From positions 1-50,633 of the forward strand of contig NZ_JAIUKE010000028.1 in NCBI RefSeq assembly GCF_020176795.1: DNA of 50,633 nt, given 5' to 3'. Positions 17,567-25,314 of the stretch are shown here, piece by piece (position 1 is the stretch's first letter; each line of letters opens with the position of its first letter). This stretch comes from Streptomyces sp. 8L. Lineage in GTDB: Bacteria > Actinomycetota > Actinomycetes > Streptomycetales > Streptomycetaceae. The notes beneath the pieces are model-generated. The model was not told the origin of the DNA. It saw nothing but the letters and a program-made list of their open reading frames with translations, and ran no database searches. The position numbers were made by a program, and so were the translations under genes.

Positions 17567-18394
17567 TCACTCGGTCAGGGCCTGCGTGCCGATGACGGAG
17601 AGGAGAGCGAGGCGGTCCGCGTCGTCGCTGCCGGTCTGAGCGGTGTAGACCATGATGCGCAGATCGTTGCCCGCCACTTGGAGGACGTCGCAGTCGAGGG
17701 TGAGCGCGCCGACGTCGGGGTGGTCGATCGTCTTGCGCGCGGCCTGGTGCTCGGCGACCGCGCCCGTGTCCCACAGTTCGGCGAACCTCGCGCTGTGCGA
17801 CCTGAGTCGGCCGAGGAGCGACTGGAGGGCGGGGTCGTTGGGATAGTGGCTTGCGGTGCGTCGCAGGTCGGCGGCGAGCAGGGTCTGGAGTGCGCCGTTG
17901 GACTCGGGGGTGTGGCGTACGCGCGTGTGGGGATTGGCGAAGGCGCGCCAGGCGGCGTTGAGGTCCCTGCCGTGCCATTCCCCCATGAGCGCGGTGTACA
18001 GGGGGTTGGCGAGCAGCTGCGTCCAGGCGGCGTCGTAGACGGCGACGGGCGTGGTGGCGAGGCGGTCGAGGATGCGGTGCACACCGGGTGTGAGGTGGCG
18101 GGGGATGGTGCCCGCGCCGGGCAGCGCGAGACCCGCGAGTCGGAAGAGGTGCCCGCGCTCGTCCTCGGTGAGTCGCAGAGCGCGTGCGAGAGCCTCGACG
18201 ACCTGGGACGAGGGGTTGGCGGCGCGCCCCTGTTCGAGGCGGACGAGGTAGTCGGCGGAGATCCCGGCCAGCTGGGACAGCTCCTCGCGGCGCAGGCCCG
18301 CGGCGCGTCGGCGGCCTCCCGACGGCAGGCCGACGGTTTCGGGGCCGACGCGGTCGCGCCAGGCGCGCAGGACCTTGCCGAGTTCCGTGGACAT
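17567..18394 (-). CDS. XRE family regulator with MmyB-like ligand-binding domain
   Basis: This 275-aa protein has an N-terminal Cro/CI helix-turn-helix (GLRREELSQLAGISADYLVRLEQGR, residues ~33-57). A C-terminal PAS-like MmyB ligand-binding domain follows (AVYDAAWTQLLANPLYTALMG ... TASHYPNDPALQSLLGRLR). In Streptomyces such regulators usually sit beside the single oxidoreductase they control. Here an SDR gene is divergent. The start is ATG at 18394, without a clear ribosome site, so a leaderless message is possible. A 29-bp inverted repeat lies just upstream. Confidence 0.87.
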   Translation of the reverse strand: MSTELGKVLRAWRDRVGPETVGLPSGGRRRAAGLRREELSQLAGISADYLVRLEQGRAANPSSQVVEALARALRLTEDERGHLFRLAGLALPGAGTIPRHLTPGVHRILDRLATTPVAVYDAAWTQLLANPLYTALMGEWHGRDLNAAWRAFANPHTRVRHTPESNGALQTLLAADLRRTASHYPNDPALQSLLGRLRSHSARFAELWDTGAVAEHQAARKTIDHPDVGALTLDCDVLQVAGNDLRIMVYTAQTGSDDADRLALLSVIGTQALTE

Positions 18395-18737
18395 ACGCCG
18401 ATTGTCGCAAGCGAGCGCGACCCTTTCCTGGTACTGGCGGTCCCAGGAAAGCGGGTCTCCTACCTGATGTGGTGTTGTGGGCCCACTGTGGAGGTGCGGG
18501 CCGCCCCGGCCCCTCAAGCGAAGGGCGCTTTCCCACCATGACATCAAGCCGCACGTGAGGGCCGTCACCTCCATCGCGAGGCGGACCCCCGTGCGGCGTA
18601 CGCGAGCCGTCGCGCTGGTCCAGGTGCCCGAGTGCCTTGAGCCGTCGAGACGTCTCCACCACGACAGCCGTGCCCAGAGCCCCTGGGCCCTCCGGTCCGA
18701 CGAATGATCGGAGCACCCCCTCGAAAGGCAGGACCCC
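18395..18737. other. Divergent control region between XRE regulator and SDR genes
   Basis: This 343-bp gap holds no convincing gene. It includes an inverted repeat at 18423-18451, close to the regulator, and AAAGGCAGGA just before the SDR start. Confidence 0.5.
18423..18451. promoter_or_regulatory. Inverted repeat, likely XRE operator
   Basis: CTTTCCTGG and CCAGGAAAG form perfect 9-bp arms separated by 11 bp, 29 bp upstream of the regulator start. Arm centres are about two helical turns apart, as expected for a dimeric repressor. Confidence 0.6.
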
Positions 18738-19517
18738 ATGAGCAAGCTCGCCCTCGTCACCGGTGCCACCTCCGGAATCGGCAAGGCGTTCGCGGAGCGC
18801 CTCGCGTCCGACGGCCACGACCTGATCGTCGTCGGCCGGCGCGCGGAGCGACTGGAGCGGTTCGCCGCGGACCACCCCGAGGTGACCGTACGCACGGTGG
18901 CCGCGGACCTGTCCACCGACGCGGGCGTCGACACCGTCGCCGGGCTCTGCGCCACCGAACCGCTGACCATGCTGGTCAACAACGCGGGTGTCGCGCACTA
19001 CATGCCCCTGGCCGACCTGCCCGCCGACAAGGCGCGCGAACTCGTCCACGTGAAGGTCGTCGCCCCCACCATGCTCATGCGGGCCGCTGTCGGAGGCATG
19101 CGGGAGCGCGGCGAGGGAACGATCGTCAACGTCGCCGGGATGATCGCCTTCAGCGGACCCGCCGGCCCGTCCGTCATGCCGCGCCGCGCCGTCTACGCCG
19201 GGACTCTCGCCCACCTCGTCGCCATGTCCCAGACGCTCGGCGCGGAACTCGCGGACACCGGCGTCCGGGTGCAGGTCCTGTGTCCCGGAGTCGTCGCCAC
19301 CGAGTTCCACAGCCGCCAGGGCCTGGACTTGAGCGCCGTACCGCGTATGAGCGCGGAAGACGTCGTCAGCGCGGGACTGCGCGGCCTCGATCTCGGGGAG
19401 GTCGTCTGCGCCCCCGGTGTCGAGGACGGCGGGCTCCTCGACGCCGTCTTCCAGGCCGACCTGGCGGCCTTCAACGGCCAGAGCCCCGAACTGGCCTCCC
19501 GGTACCGCGACAACTGA
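18738..19517 (+). CDS. SDR family oxidoreductase with an altered active site
   Basis: This 259-aa short-chain dehydrogenase-like protein has TGATSGIGKA (residues 8-17), VAADLS (54-59) and NNAG (81-84), so NADP(H) binding is expected. The catalytic region reads VNVAGMIAF and AVYAGTL. The Tyr153 is present but the Lys four residues on is Leu157, and the Ser after NV is Ala/Gly. A loop of about six extra residues lies before the Tyr. It may be non-catalytic, or use another base. It is divergent from the XRE/MmyB regulator, its probable controller. Confidence 0.84.
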   Translation: MSKLALVTGATSGIGKAFAERLASDGHDLIVVGRRAERLERFAADHPEVTVRTVAADLSTDAGVDTVAGLCATEPLTMLVNNAGVAHYMPLADLPADKARELVHVKVVAPTMLMRAAVGGMRERGEGTIVNVAGMIAFSGPAGPSVMPRRAVYAGTLAHLVAMSQTLGAELADTGVRVQVLCPGVVATEFHSRQGLDLSAVPRMSAEDVVSAGLRGLDLGEVVCAPGVEDGGLLDAVFQADLAAFNGQSPELASRYRDN

Positions 19518-19736
19518 ACGGCACAGAACGGCACTGAACGACGCGGATGCGGGCATGGCCGTGTGTCGTGGCGGTCCTCCGGCCACAGCCACGGTCGGGG
19601 GCCCCTGCCACGTCCGTACGCTGCGGTGCTGGTCAGGCCCCTGCGCCGAGTCCCCTGCCCTGGCCTCGCGGCAACGGGCCCTGACGCGGACGGGCCCGGA
19701 CGCGCGGTCCGGCGGCCCGCACGGGTGCGCCGCCGG

Positions 19737-21005
19737 TCAGCAGATGCTGTCCGTCGCCTTCGGGTTCGTCAGGCCGAACAGCGGGCGCAGCCGCAGTCCG
19801 ACCCAGGTGCCGGCGAGGGCCGCCGCGCCCCAGACCCAGCCGGAGGCGCTGCCGGACGCGATGCCCGCCAGGTAGGCGCCGATGTTGCAGCCCGACGCGA
19901 GCCGGGCTCCGATGCCGAGCAGGACGCCCCCGACGAGACCGGCGAGGGCGGTGCGCCACGGGACCCGCCGGTGCAGCGTCCAGGCGCCGCCCGCCGCGGC
20001 AGCCACGGCCGCCCCGACCATGATGCCGATGTCGGTGAGGCTGTTCTTGTCGGTCAGGACGGGACCGGACAGTGTGGCCGCCTGGCCGGGCTGGCGCCAG
20101 AACGACCAGCCCTGCGGGTGCCCGCCGAGCGCCTGGACCACCTTGGCACCCCAGAGGCCGAACGCGCTGGTCACTCCCCACGCGCCGCCGGACACCAGCA
20201 GGACGCCCGCGCCCAGCACGGAGAGCACGACGGCTCCCGTCCACAGCGGCCACGCGCCGCGCAGGGCCCGCAGAGCGCCGCGGGCGGTCGGGACCGCCCC
20301 GACCGGCGGCGGGTTGCGGCGCCGCTGCACCGCGAGCGAGGCGAGCACCATCAGGGCGAGCGCGGCGAGGGTGATCGCCCACGATCCGGCCCATCCGACG
20401 TGGTCGGAGAGGAGGAACGGCGGGAACGAGGGCAGGTGGTCCACCAGCGAGTACTGCCAGGTGTAGAGCGTCGAGCCGATGATGAAGCCGACGAGGGTGG
20501 TGACGATGGACGTCTGCCCCGACCCGACGGCGAAGAGCGTGCCCGACGCGCAGGCGCCGCCGATCTGCATACCGACGCCGAAGAGGAAGGCGCCGAGCAC
20601 CAGGGAGACTCCGAGCGGGCCCGCGGTGGGGGCGGGACGGGCGCCGAACAGGCCCGTCCCGGTCCCGATGACGAGCGCGAAGAGCGTCGCGGTCGTACCG
20701 AGCAGCAGGGCGTGCGCGCGCAGCCCGGTCCCGTTGCCGACACCGACGAGTTGCCGCCACGCCCCGGTGAAACCGAAGCGCGAGTGGAAGAGGGTGAGGC
20801 CGAGCCCGCCGCCGAGCAGCAGCAGCGTGCCGTCGAGCGCGCCGTGGGCGGCGAACACCCAGACGGACAGTCCGGCGAGCAGAACGAGGGAGAGGACGAG
20901 CGGGACCCGGTTCACGGGCGGTGCTTCGGGTGCGGCGGGGGCCGGCACTGCGGTGCGGGCGGCGGACAGCGCGTCGCGCCGGCTCAGCAGGGTGGCGAGA
21001 GCCAT
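19737..21005 (-). CDS. YeeE/YedE family sulfur (thiosulfate-type) transporter
   Basis: This 422-aa polytopic membrane protein has two YeeE/YedE units. Conserved Cys motifs GGACASG and SGCNIGAYL mark the substrate path, as in TsuA-type thiosulfate importers. Many hydrophobic segments run from residue ~40 to ~410. The C-terminus ends in DSIC. I chose ATG at 21005, with GGAG ten bases upstream; a start 13 codons earlier lacks a site. A cysteine-type leader peptide lies 91 bp upstream, which links it to sulfur supply. No adjacent TusA-like (SirA) gene is present, unlike many YeeE loci. Confidence 0.88.
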   Translation of the reverse strand: MALATLLSRRDALSAARTAVPAPAAPEAPPVNRVPLVLSLVLLAGLSVWVFAAHGALDGTLLLLGGGLGLTLFHSRFGFTGAWRQLVGVGNGTGLRAHALLLGTTATLFALVIGTGTGLFGARPAPTAGPLGVSLVLGAFLFGVGMQIGGACASGTLFAVGSGQTSIVTTLVGFIIGSTLYTWQYSLVDHLPSFPPFLLSDHVGWAGSWAITLAALALMVLASLAVQRRRNPPPVGAVPTARGALRALRGAWPLWTGAVVLSVLGAGVLLVSGGAWGVTSAFGLWGAKVVQALGGHPQGWSFWRQPGQAATLSGPVLTDKNSLTDIGIMVGAAVAAAAGGAWTLHRRVPWRTALAGLVGGVLLGIGARLASGCNIGAYLAGIASGSASGWVWGAAALAGTWVGLRLRPLFGLTNPKATDSIC

Positions 21006-21096
21006 GACGATGTTTCTCCGGAGCGGGGAGGGGCCGTCGGGCACAGGACAGGGCAGGACACGACGGGACGGACGGGACGGGAGCGGACGCGGAGCG
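21006..21096 (-). promoter_or_regulatory. C-rich, G-poor linker between leader peptide and transporter (possible Rho-loading leader)
   Basis: Read on the minus strand, this 91-nt stretch is dominated by pyrimidines, with repeated CCCGTCC-like words and few purines until GGAGAAAC before the transporter start. Such C-rich, unstructured RNA is the usual form of a Rho utilisation site. A Rho-dependent attenuator gated by the leader peptide is an inference. Confidence 0.4.
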
Positions 21097-21168
21097 TCAA
21101 CACCTGTCGGCCGTCACCCGTACGTAGTCGACGACGCGCCGGCGCACGAGCAGGACGGTGCGGTACAT
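21097..21168 (-). CDS. Cysteine-type cis-regulatory leader peptide upstream of YeeE/YedE
   Basis: This 23-aa frame begins MYRTVLLVRRR and ends VVDYVRVTADRC immediately before TGA. The R-x-V-D-Y/L-x-R-V pattern with a final Cys codon is the form of actinobacterial sulfur leader peptides. A good ribosome site, GAGGAGAG, lies nine bases upstream of the ATG. It precedes the sulfur transporter by 91 bp on the same strand, so Cys-tRNA supply could gate the transporter. It differs in sequence from the leader at 14.7 kb but shares the signature. Confidence 0.75.
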   Translation of the reverse strand: MYRTVLLVRRRVVDYVRVTADRC

Positions 21169-21308
21169 CGCCGCTCTCCTCTCGTGGCTTCCTCCGGTGA
21201 AGTGTTCGAATTCAAGCCGCGGCCTCGCCCGTGCGTCAAATCACGGCCTCGCCGGCGGACGCGTGCCGCCGTACGCCCGTCGGCTCCCGTGGCCTGCACC
21301 ATGGAGGC

Positions 21309-21851
21309 ATGAGGAAAACGGCACTCATCGTGATCGACATGATCAACACCTACGATCACGCGGATGCCGGGCTTCTGCTGCCGTCGGCCCGTGAGGCGGT
21401 GCCCGGCGTGGTCCGGCTGATCGAACGCGCAAGGGCCGAGGACATTCCGGTGGTGTACGTGAACGACAACTTCGGAGAGTGGCGTTCGCACCACGGCGAG
21501 ATCCTGGACAAGGCGCTGTCCGGCGCGCACGCGGACCTGGTCGAACCACTGCGTCCCGACGATCGCTCGCTGTTCGTGGTCAAGGCGCGGCACTCGATCT
21601 TCTACGAAACACCGCTCGCCTATCTGCTCACACAGCTCGGCGTCGAGCGGGTCGTCCTGTGCGGCCAGGTCACCGAGCAGTGTGTGCTGTATTCGGCACT
21701 GGACGCGCACATCCGCCATCTCGACGTGGCGGTGGCCCGCGACGCCGTCGCGCACATCCACTGGGATCTCGCCGACGCCGCCCTGCGGATGATGGAGCGC
21801 AACATGGCGGCCGAGGTCGGGTGGGCCGACACGCTGGCCCTGTCCGGTTGA
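21309..21851 (+). CDS. Isochorismatase family cysteine hydrolase
   Basis: This 180-aa protein has the cysteine hydrolase triad of the isochorismatase/nicotinamidase fold: Asp in ALIVIDM (D10), Lys in FVVKARHS (~K93), and Cys in GQVTEQCVLYS (~C118). Members hydrolyse amides or enol ethers. It begins MRKTALIVIDM as the family does. A GGAGG sits only one base before the ATG, which is too close to be a normal site. It is divergent from the sulfur leader peptide. Substrate unknown. Confidence 0.85.
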   Translation: MRKTALIVIDMINTYDHADAGLLLPSAREAVPGVVRLIERARAEDIPVVYVNDNFGEWRSHHGEILDKALSGAHADLVEPLRPDDRSLFVVKARHSIFYETPLAYLLTQLGVERVVLCGQVTEQCVLYSALDAHIRHLDVAVARDAVAHIHWDLADAALRMMERNMAAEVGWADTLALSG

Positions 21852-22055
21852 CCGTCCGCCGGACACGGTGGCCACACGCCCCCGGCGGCGCGACACGCGT
21901 CCGTGGCGCACCGGGCGGGCCAGGCTGCCCTGAACAGGCCGTACGGCAGGGGCGGCAGCCACCACAGCGCGAAGGACAACAGGCTTCCGCACGGCGATCT
22001 CGGGCACACGGCAGGCAGGCGGGCGTGAGGCACGCGCACGCGGTGAGGAGGCGTC

Positions 22056-22712
22056 ATGGGCGAGGCAGTGCGGTACACGATCGGCTCGGAAGTGCGGTGC
22101 GCGGACGGGAAGTGCGGAAGCGTCAAGCGTGTCGTCATCGATCCGATCGCGCGGTGCGTGACGCATCTGGTGGTCGCCCCGGGCGGGGGCGAGGAGCGGC
22201 TGGTGCCCGTCTCCCTGCTGGACAGCGAAGCCGACGGTATCGAACTCTCCTGCGGGCGCGACGAGTTCGAGGCACTGGAGAGTGCCGAGGAGGATCTCTT
22301 CCTGCCCGGCGGCGCCAACGATCTGGGGTACGACCCGGCCGAGACCATGAGGTGGCCCTACTTCGGTCCCGGCATCGCCCTGGCCGGCGGCATGAACCCG
22401 CTGCCGCTCACACTGGGCGAAGCCGGTGTTCCGACGGCGCGGGAGCGGGTGCCGGCCGGCGAGGTGCAGATCCGCCGTGGCGACCCCGTACGGGCGAGCG
22501 ACGGGGAGGCCGGGCGCGTACACGGTCTCGTCGTCGACGACGGCGACCACACGGTCACCCACGTACTGCTCGGCGAGGGGCACCTGTGGGGCAGGAAGAC
22601 CGTGGCCGTCCCGATCGCCGATGTGGAGCGGGCGGGGGCGACGATCCGCGTCAACTACAGCAAGGACCAGCTCAAGGATCTCCCCGCGGTCGACACCGAC
22701 GCGGAGGGCTGA
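22056..22712 (+). CDS. PRC-barrel domain protein (two domains)
   Basis: This 218-aa protein contains two PRC-barrel-like units, at about residues 8-60 (YTIGSEVRCADGKCGSVKRVVID) and 135-205 (GDPVRASDGEAGRVHGLVVDDG). PRC barrels bind RNA-processing or photosynthetic partners and are common in uncharacterised actinobacterial stress proteins. AGGAGG lies upstream of the ATG. It stands alone between a hydrolase gene and the alpha/beta-hydrolase promoter. Confidence 0.75.
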   Translation: MGEAVRYTIGSEVRCADGKCGSVKRVVIDPIARCVTHLVVAPGGGEERLVPVSLLDSEADGIELSCGRDEFEALESAEEDLFLPGGANDLGYDPAETMRWPYFGPGIALAGGMNPLPLTLGEAGVPTARERVPAGEVQIRRGDPVRASDGEAGRVHGLVVDDGDHTVTHVLLGEGHLWGRKTVAVPIADVERAGATIRVNYSKDQLKDLPAVDTDAEG

Positions 22713-22869
22713 GTGGGGGCACCGTAGATCCGCTCGACATCGCCGGTGCGTGGCGGTGGCCGGAACGCCGTACGCGGTCGTTCCGGCTACCCCCCCGCGG
22801 CGTTTCCGAGGGTTCCGGAGCCTTCGGTGTGCCGGATTCGCGAGATGACGAGCGAGTAGCCCCTCTTCG

Positions 22870-22885
22870 TGAGAGTGGACTTGCA
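22870..22885. promoter_or_regulatory. TGAGAGT-type operator copy 1 (degenerate)
   Basis: TGAGAGT-GG-ACTTGCA keeps the left half of the operator found intact at 24421, with a partial right half. It overlaps the -35 box of the alpha/beta-hydrolase promoter. Confidence 0.45.
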
Positions 22886-22909
22886 TGAAGGATGCGACCA
22901 CTCTATGTT
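22881..22909 (+). promoter_or_regulatory. Promoter of the alpha/beta-hydrolase gene
   Basis: TTGCAT (22881-22886) and TATGTT (22904-22909) are separated by exactly 17 bp. The predicted transcript start falls inside the operator copy at 22912-22927. Confidence 0.65.
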
Positions 22910-22911
22910 TA

Positions 22912-22927
22912 TGAGAGTCAGCTCTCG
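22912..22927. promoter_or_regulatory. TGAGAGT-type operator copy 2
   Basis: TGAGAGT-CA-GCTCTCG matches the perfect dyad at 24421 in the full left arm and five of seven bases in the right arm. It begins two bases after the -10 box, where a repressor would block initiation. Confidence 0.6.
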
Positions 22928-22943
22928 CGAAAGGGTGCACACC

Positions 22944-23771
22944 ATGACCACCTCCGCCTCCACCAGCTCCACCCGGACCATCGACCTGGCCCACGGCCTG
23001 TCCCTGACGATCAACGAGTACGGCACCGACTCCGAGGGCACCTGTGCGCTGCTGCTGCACGGCGGCGCAGGCCCGCGCACGATGACCGGCCTCGCGACCG
23101 CGCTGTCGGAGCACGCGTACGCGATCGCTCCGACCCACCCCGGGTTCGACGGGACGCCCCGGCCCCGGTGGGCCGACACGATCGCCGATCTCGCCGAGGT
23201 CTACCTGGATCTGCTCGACACCCTCGGCCTGCGCGAGGTCGCGGTGATGGGCAATTCGATCGGCGGCTGGATCGCCGCCGAGATGGCCCTGCGCGACACC
23301 AAGGGCCGTATCGGCTCCCTCGTCCTGCTCAACGCGGTCGGCATCCATGCCGTGAGGAAGGAGAACGAGGTGGTCGACGCGCGCGTCCTCGCGCCGGACG
23401 AGCTGAGCAAGCTGTCCTTCGCCAACCCGGCCCTCCGTCCGGACTTCCGCTCCTTCAGCGCCGAGCAGCGGGCCCAGATGGCCGCCAACCAGCAGGCTCT
23501 GGCGACGTACGCGGGGGAAGCCTTCACGCACGACCCGAAGCTGCGCGGGCGCCTGCACCGGGTGAGCGTGCCCGTGCTGGTCGTCTGGGGCGAGGAGGAC
23601 GGCATCGCGCCCCTGACGTACGGTCGCGGCTATGCCGCCGCCTTCCCCGAGGGCCGCTTCCTCCCTGTCCCGGGCGCCGGGCACTTCCCGCACATCGAGC
23701 AGCCGGAGCGCGTCCTCGATGCCATCGGCGACTTCGCCGGCATCGGCGCGAAGCCGTCCGCGGCCGTCTGA
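22944..23771 (+). CDS. Alpha/beta hydrolase
   Basis: This 275-aa alpha/beta-hydrolase has the oxyanion region LLLHGGAGPR, the nucleophile elbow GNSIGGW, the acid Asp in WGEEDGIAP and the His in GAGHFPHIEQP. It may act as an esterase, haloperoxidase-like or C-C hydrolase. I chose ATG 22944, with AAAGGG upstream; earlier in-frame starts would overlap the promoter and operator. The promoter carries two copies of the operator that also controls the cupin gene 1.4 kb on, so the two genes are probably coregulated by the nearby TetR. Confidence 0.87.
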   Translation: MTTSASTSSTRTIDLAHGLSLTINEYGTDSEGTCALLLHGGAGPRTMTGLATALSEHAYAIAPTHPGFDGTPRPRWADTIADLAEVYLDLLDTLGLREVAVMGNSIGGWIAAEMALRDTKGRIGSLVLLNAVGIHAVRKENEVVDARVLAPDELSKLSFANPALRPDFRSFSAEQRAQMAANQQALATYAGEAFTHDPKLRGRLHRVSVPVLVVWGEEDGIAPLTYGRGYAAAFPEGRFLPVPGAGHFPHIEQPERVLDAIGDFAGIGAKPSAAV

Positions 23772-23947
23772 CCGCGCGGTGCGCGCAGCCGCCGGTGTGC
23801 CGGTCGTTCCTGAGCGGGCGCGGGGGTGCGGTGGGGGAGCACGGCTCGTACGCTGCCGGGGGGCGGCGGCGTGCGGCCTCGGCCTTGGACCGGGCCGTAC
23901 GCCACCGGCCGGTCGCGGCCCCGCCCGCGCGTGTCCGGTGCCGAGCG

Positions 23948-24406
23948 TCAGTCGAAGTCGGTGGCCGTCGTCGTGGCGTACCGGCCCATCACCTCGGCGG
24001 TCGCCGGTCCGGTCAGCTCCCCGTCCCGCGCGATCGTGTCGCGAAGATCCCTGAAGTACTGCACGTACAGGTCGGGAGTGAAGGTGTTGACCATCACGAC
24101 CGGCTGGTCGCCGGGGTTGGCGAAGGTGTGCGGGACGCCGGGGGGAACCATCACCAGCGTGCCGGGCGGCGCGTCGTAGTCGTCGCGGCCCACGGTGAAC
24201 CTGGCGGTGCCGCACACCACGTAGAAACCCTCGTCGTGCTCGGCATGCCGGTGCTGGGGCGGGCCGTCGCTGTGCGGGGCCAGGGTGATCTCGCCGATTC
24301 CGAGGCGGTGTTCCGTCGTGTCACCGGCCTCCAGGACGCGCATCCGGGCCGGACCCAGCTCGATCACCTCGCCGCCGTCGGGGGCGACGATCGATACGTC
24401 GTTCAT
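23948..24406 (-). CDS. Cupin domain protein
   Basis: This 152-aa single-domain cupin has the metal motif PPQHRHAEHDEGFYVVCG and the second motif PPGVPHTFANPGDQP. Such proteins are dioxygenases (quercetinase-like), isomerases or simple sensors. The ATG at 24406 has AAGGAG upstream. Its promoter carries a perfect TGAGAGT-N2-ACTCTCA operator at the transcript start. It faces a TetR gene divergently and shares its operator with the alpha/beta hydrolase. Confidence 0.83.
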   Translation of the reverse strand: MNDVSIVAPDGGEVIELGPARMRVLEAGDTTEHRLGIGEITLAPHSDGPPQHRHAEHDEGFYVVCGTARFTVGRDDYDAPPGTLVMVPPGVPHTFANPGDQPVVMVNTFTPDLYVQYFRDLRDTIARDGELTGPATAEVMGRYATTTATDFD

Positions 24407-24420
24407 GGTCGGCTCCTTCG

Positions 24421-24436
24421 TGAGAGTTGACTCTCA
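24421..24436. promoter_or_regulatory. Perfect dyad operator TGAGAGT-N2-ACTCTCA
   Basis: Seven-base perfect arms lie between the -10 box of the cupin promoter and its ribosome site. Degenerate copies occur at 22870 and 22912 in the alpha/beta-hydrolase promoter. The adjacent TetR gene (24536) is the likely binder. Confidence 0.7.
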
Positions 24437-24438
24437 TG

Positions 24439-24468
24439 ACTGTAGAAGTGTTTCGTCATATGCTGCAA
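24439..24468 (-). promoter_or_regulatory. Promoter of the cupin gene
   Basis: On the minus strand TTGCAG (24468-24463) and TACAGT (24444-24439) are separated by 18 bp. The operator follows two bases after the -10. Confidence 0.6.
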
Positions 24469-24535
24469 GCCTCCCGGGTGCGGTGATGGCGCCCTCACCG
24501 CACCCGCCGGTGACCGAACGTCGGAAAGGTGGCAC

Positions 24536-25183
24536 ATGACCTCGTCCTCATCGCCGTCCGCGGCGGCGAACACGACCGGCCGCGCGAACCAGAAACTCCG
24601 CACCCGCCGGGCGATCGTGCAGGCCGCCGCCGAACTGAGCCGTACCGGCCGCGAGGTGAGCATGCCGGAGATCGCGGAGGCGGCCCTCGTGTCGGAGGCC
24701 ACCGCCTACCGCTACTTTCCCGACCTGGTCGGTCTGCTCCAGGAGGCCATCTCCGGCCAGCTCCCCGGTCCGGACGAGGTGCTGGGCGCCGTCGAGCACT
24801 CCGCGGACCCGGTGGAACGCGTCACCGCCGCGGCCGAGTTCCTGCTGCGCCACGTACTGTCCCGCCAGGGCGTCGTCCGGGCGATGATCGCCGGCACGGT
24901 CGCCAGGCCAGGACGGTCGGCCCGCCCGGGCCTGCGCTTCGGACTGATCGATCACGCGCTGGCGCCGCTGGCCCAGGGTGAGGCGATCGGCCCCGCAGCG
25001 CTGGAGCAGCTCAGGCGCGGGCTCGCCGTGGTGGTCAGCGCCGACGCGCTGTTCAACCTGACGGACCTGTACGGCCTGGACCCGGAGGACGCGATCACCA
25101 GCATCGTCGGGACCGCCGCGGACCTCACCCGGGCCGCCGCGGACCGGGGCGCGGGCACCGGCCGCGCCCCCGGGGGCCGTTGA
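24536..25183 (+). CDS. TetR/AcrR family transcriptional regulator
   Basis: This 215-aa protein carries a TetR DNA-binding domain (RRAIVQAAAELSRTGREVSMPEIAEAALVSEATAYRYFPDLVGLL, residues ~24-68, described as helices 1-3) after a Ser/Ala-rich N-terminus. A C-terminal ligand domain follows. AAAGGTGG lies upstream of the ATG. Divergent from the cupin gene, with the perfect TGAGAGT dyad between them, it is the best candidate regulator of the cupin, the alpha/beta hydrolase and perhaps itself. Confidence 0.87.
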   Translation: MTSSSSPSAAANTTGRANQKLRTRRAIVQAAAELSRTGREVSMPEIAEAALVSEATAYRYFPDLVGLLQEAISGQLPGPDEVLGAVEHSADPVERVTAAAEFLLRHVLSRQGVVRAMIAGTVARPGRSARPGLRFGLIDHALAPLAQGEAIGPAALEQLRRGLAVVVSADALFNLTDLYGLDPEDAITSIVGTAADLTRAAADRGAGTGRAPGGR

Positions 25184-25300
25184 CGGCTTCCGGCGGAGGA
25201 GCGGTGCGGAAGCCGGTGTTCCGCCGACGTGGCCAGATCGTCACCGCCGGGCCTGGGCGTCATCTCAGGGGCGCCGCACGGAGAGGCATGTGCGTAGAAG

Positions 25301-25314
25301 TACGATCATTCGTA
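25301..25314. promoter_or_regulatory. -10 box and dyad overlapping a leaderless start
   Basis: TACGA-TCAT-TCGTA forms a perfect dyad. TACGAT (25301-25306) also reads as a -10 hexamer eight bases before ATG 25314, so the GNAT message may be leaderless. No consensus -35 is seen. Confidence 0.4.

Noticed and set aside
21114..24215. 1033-codon minus-strand frame
   Set aside because: Runs antisense across the isochorismatase, PRC-barrel and hydrolase genes, with low-complexity translation. Only its shared region with the short leader peptide in another frame is real.
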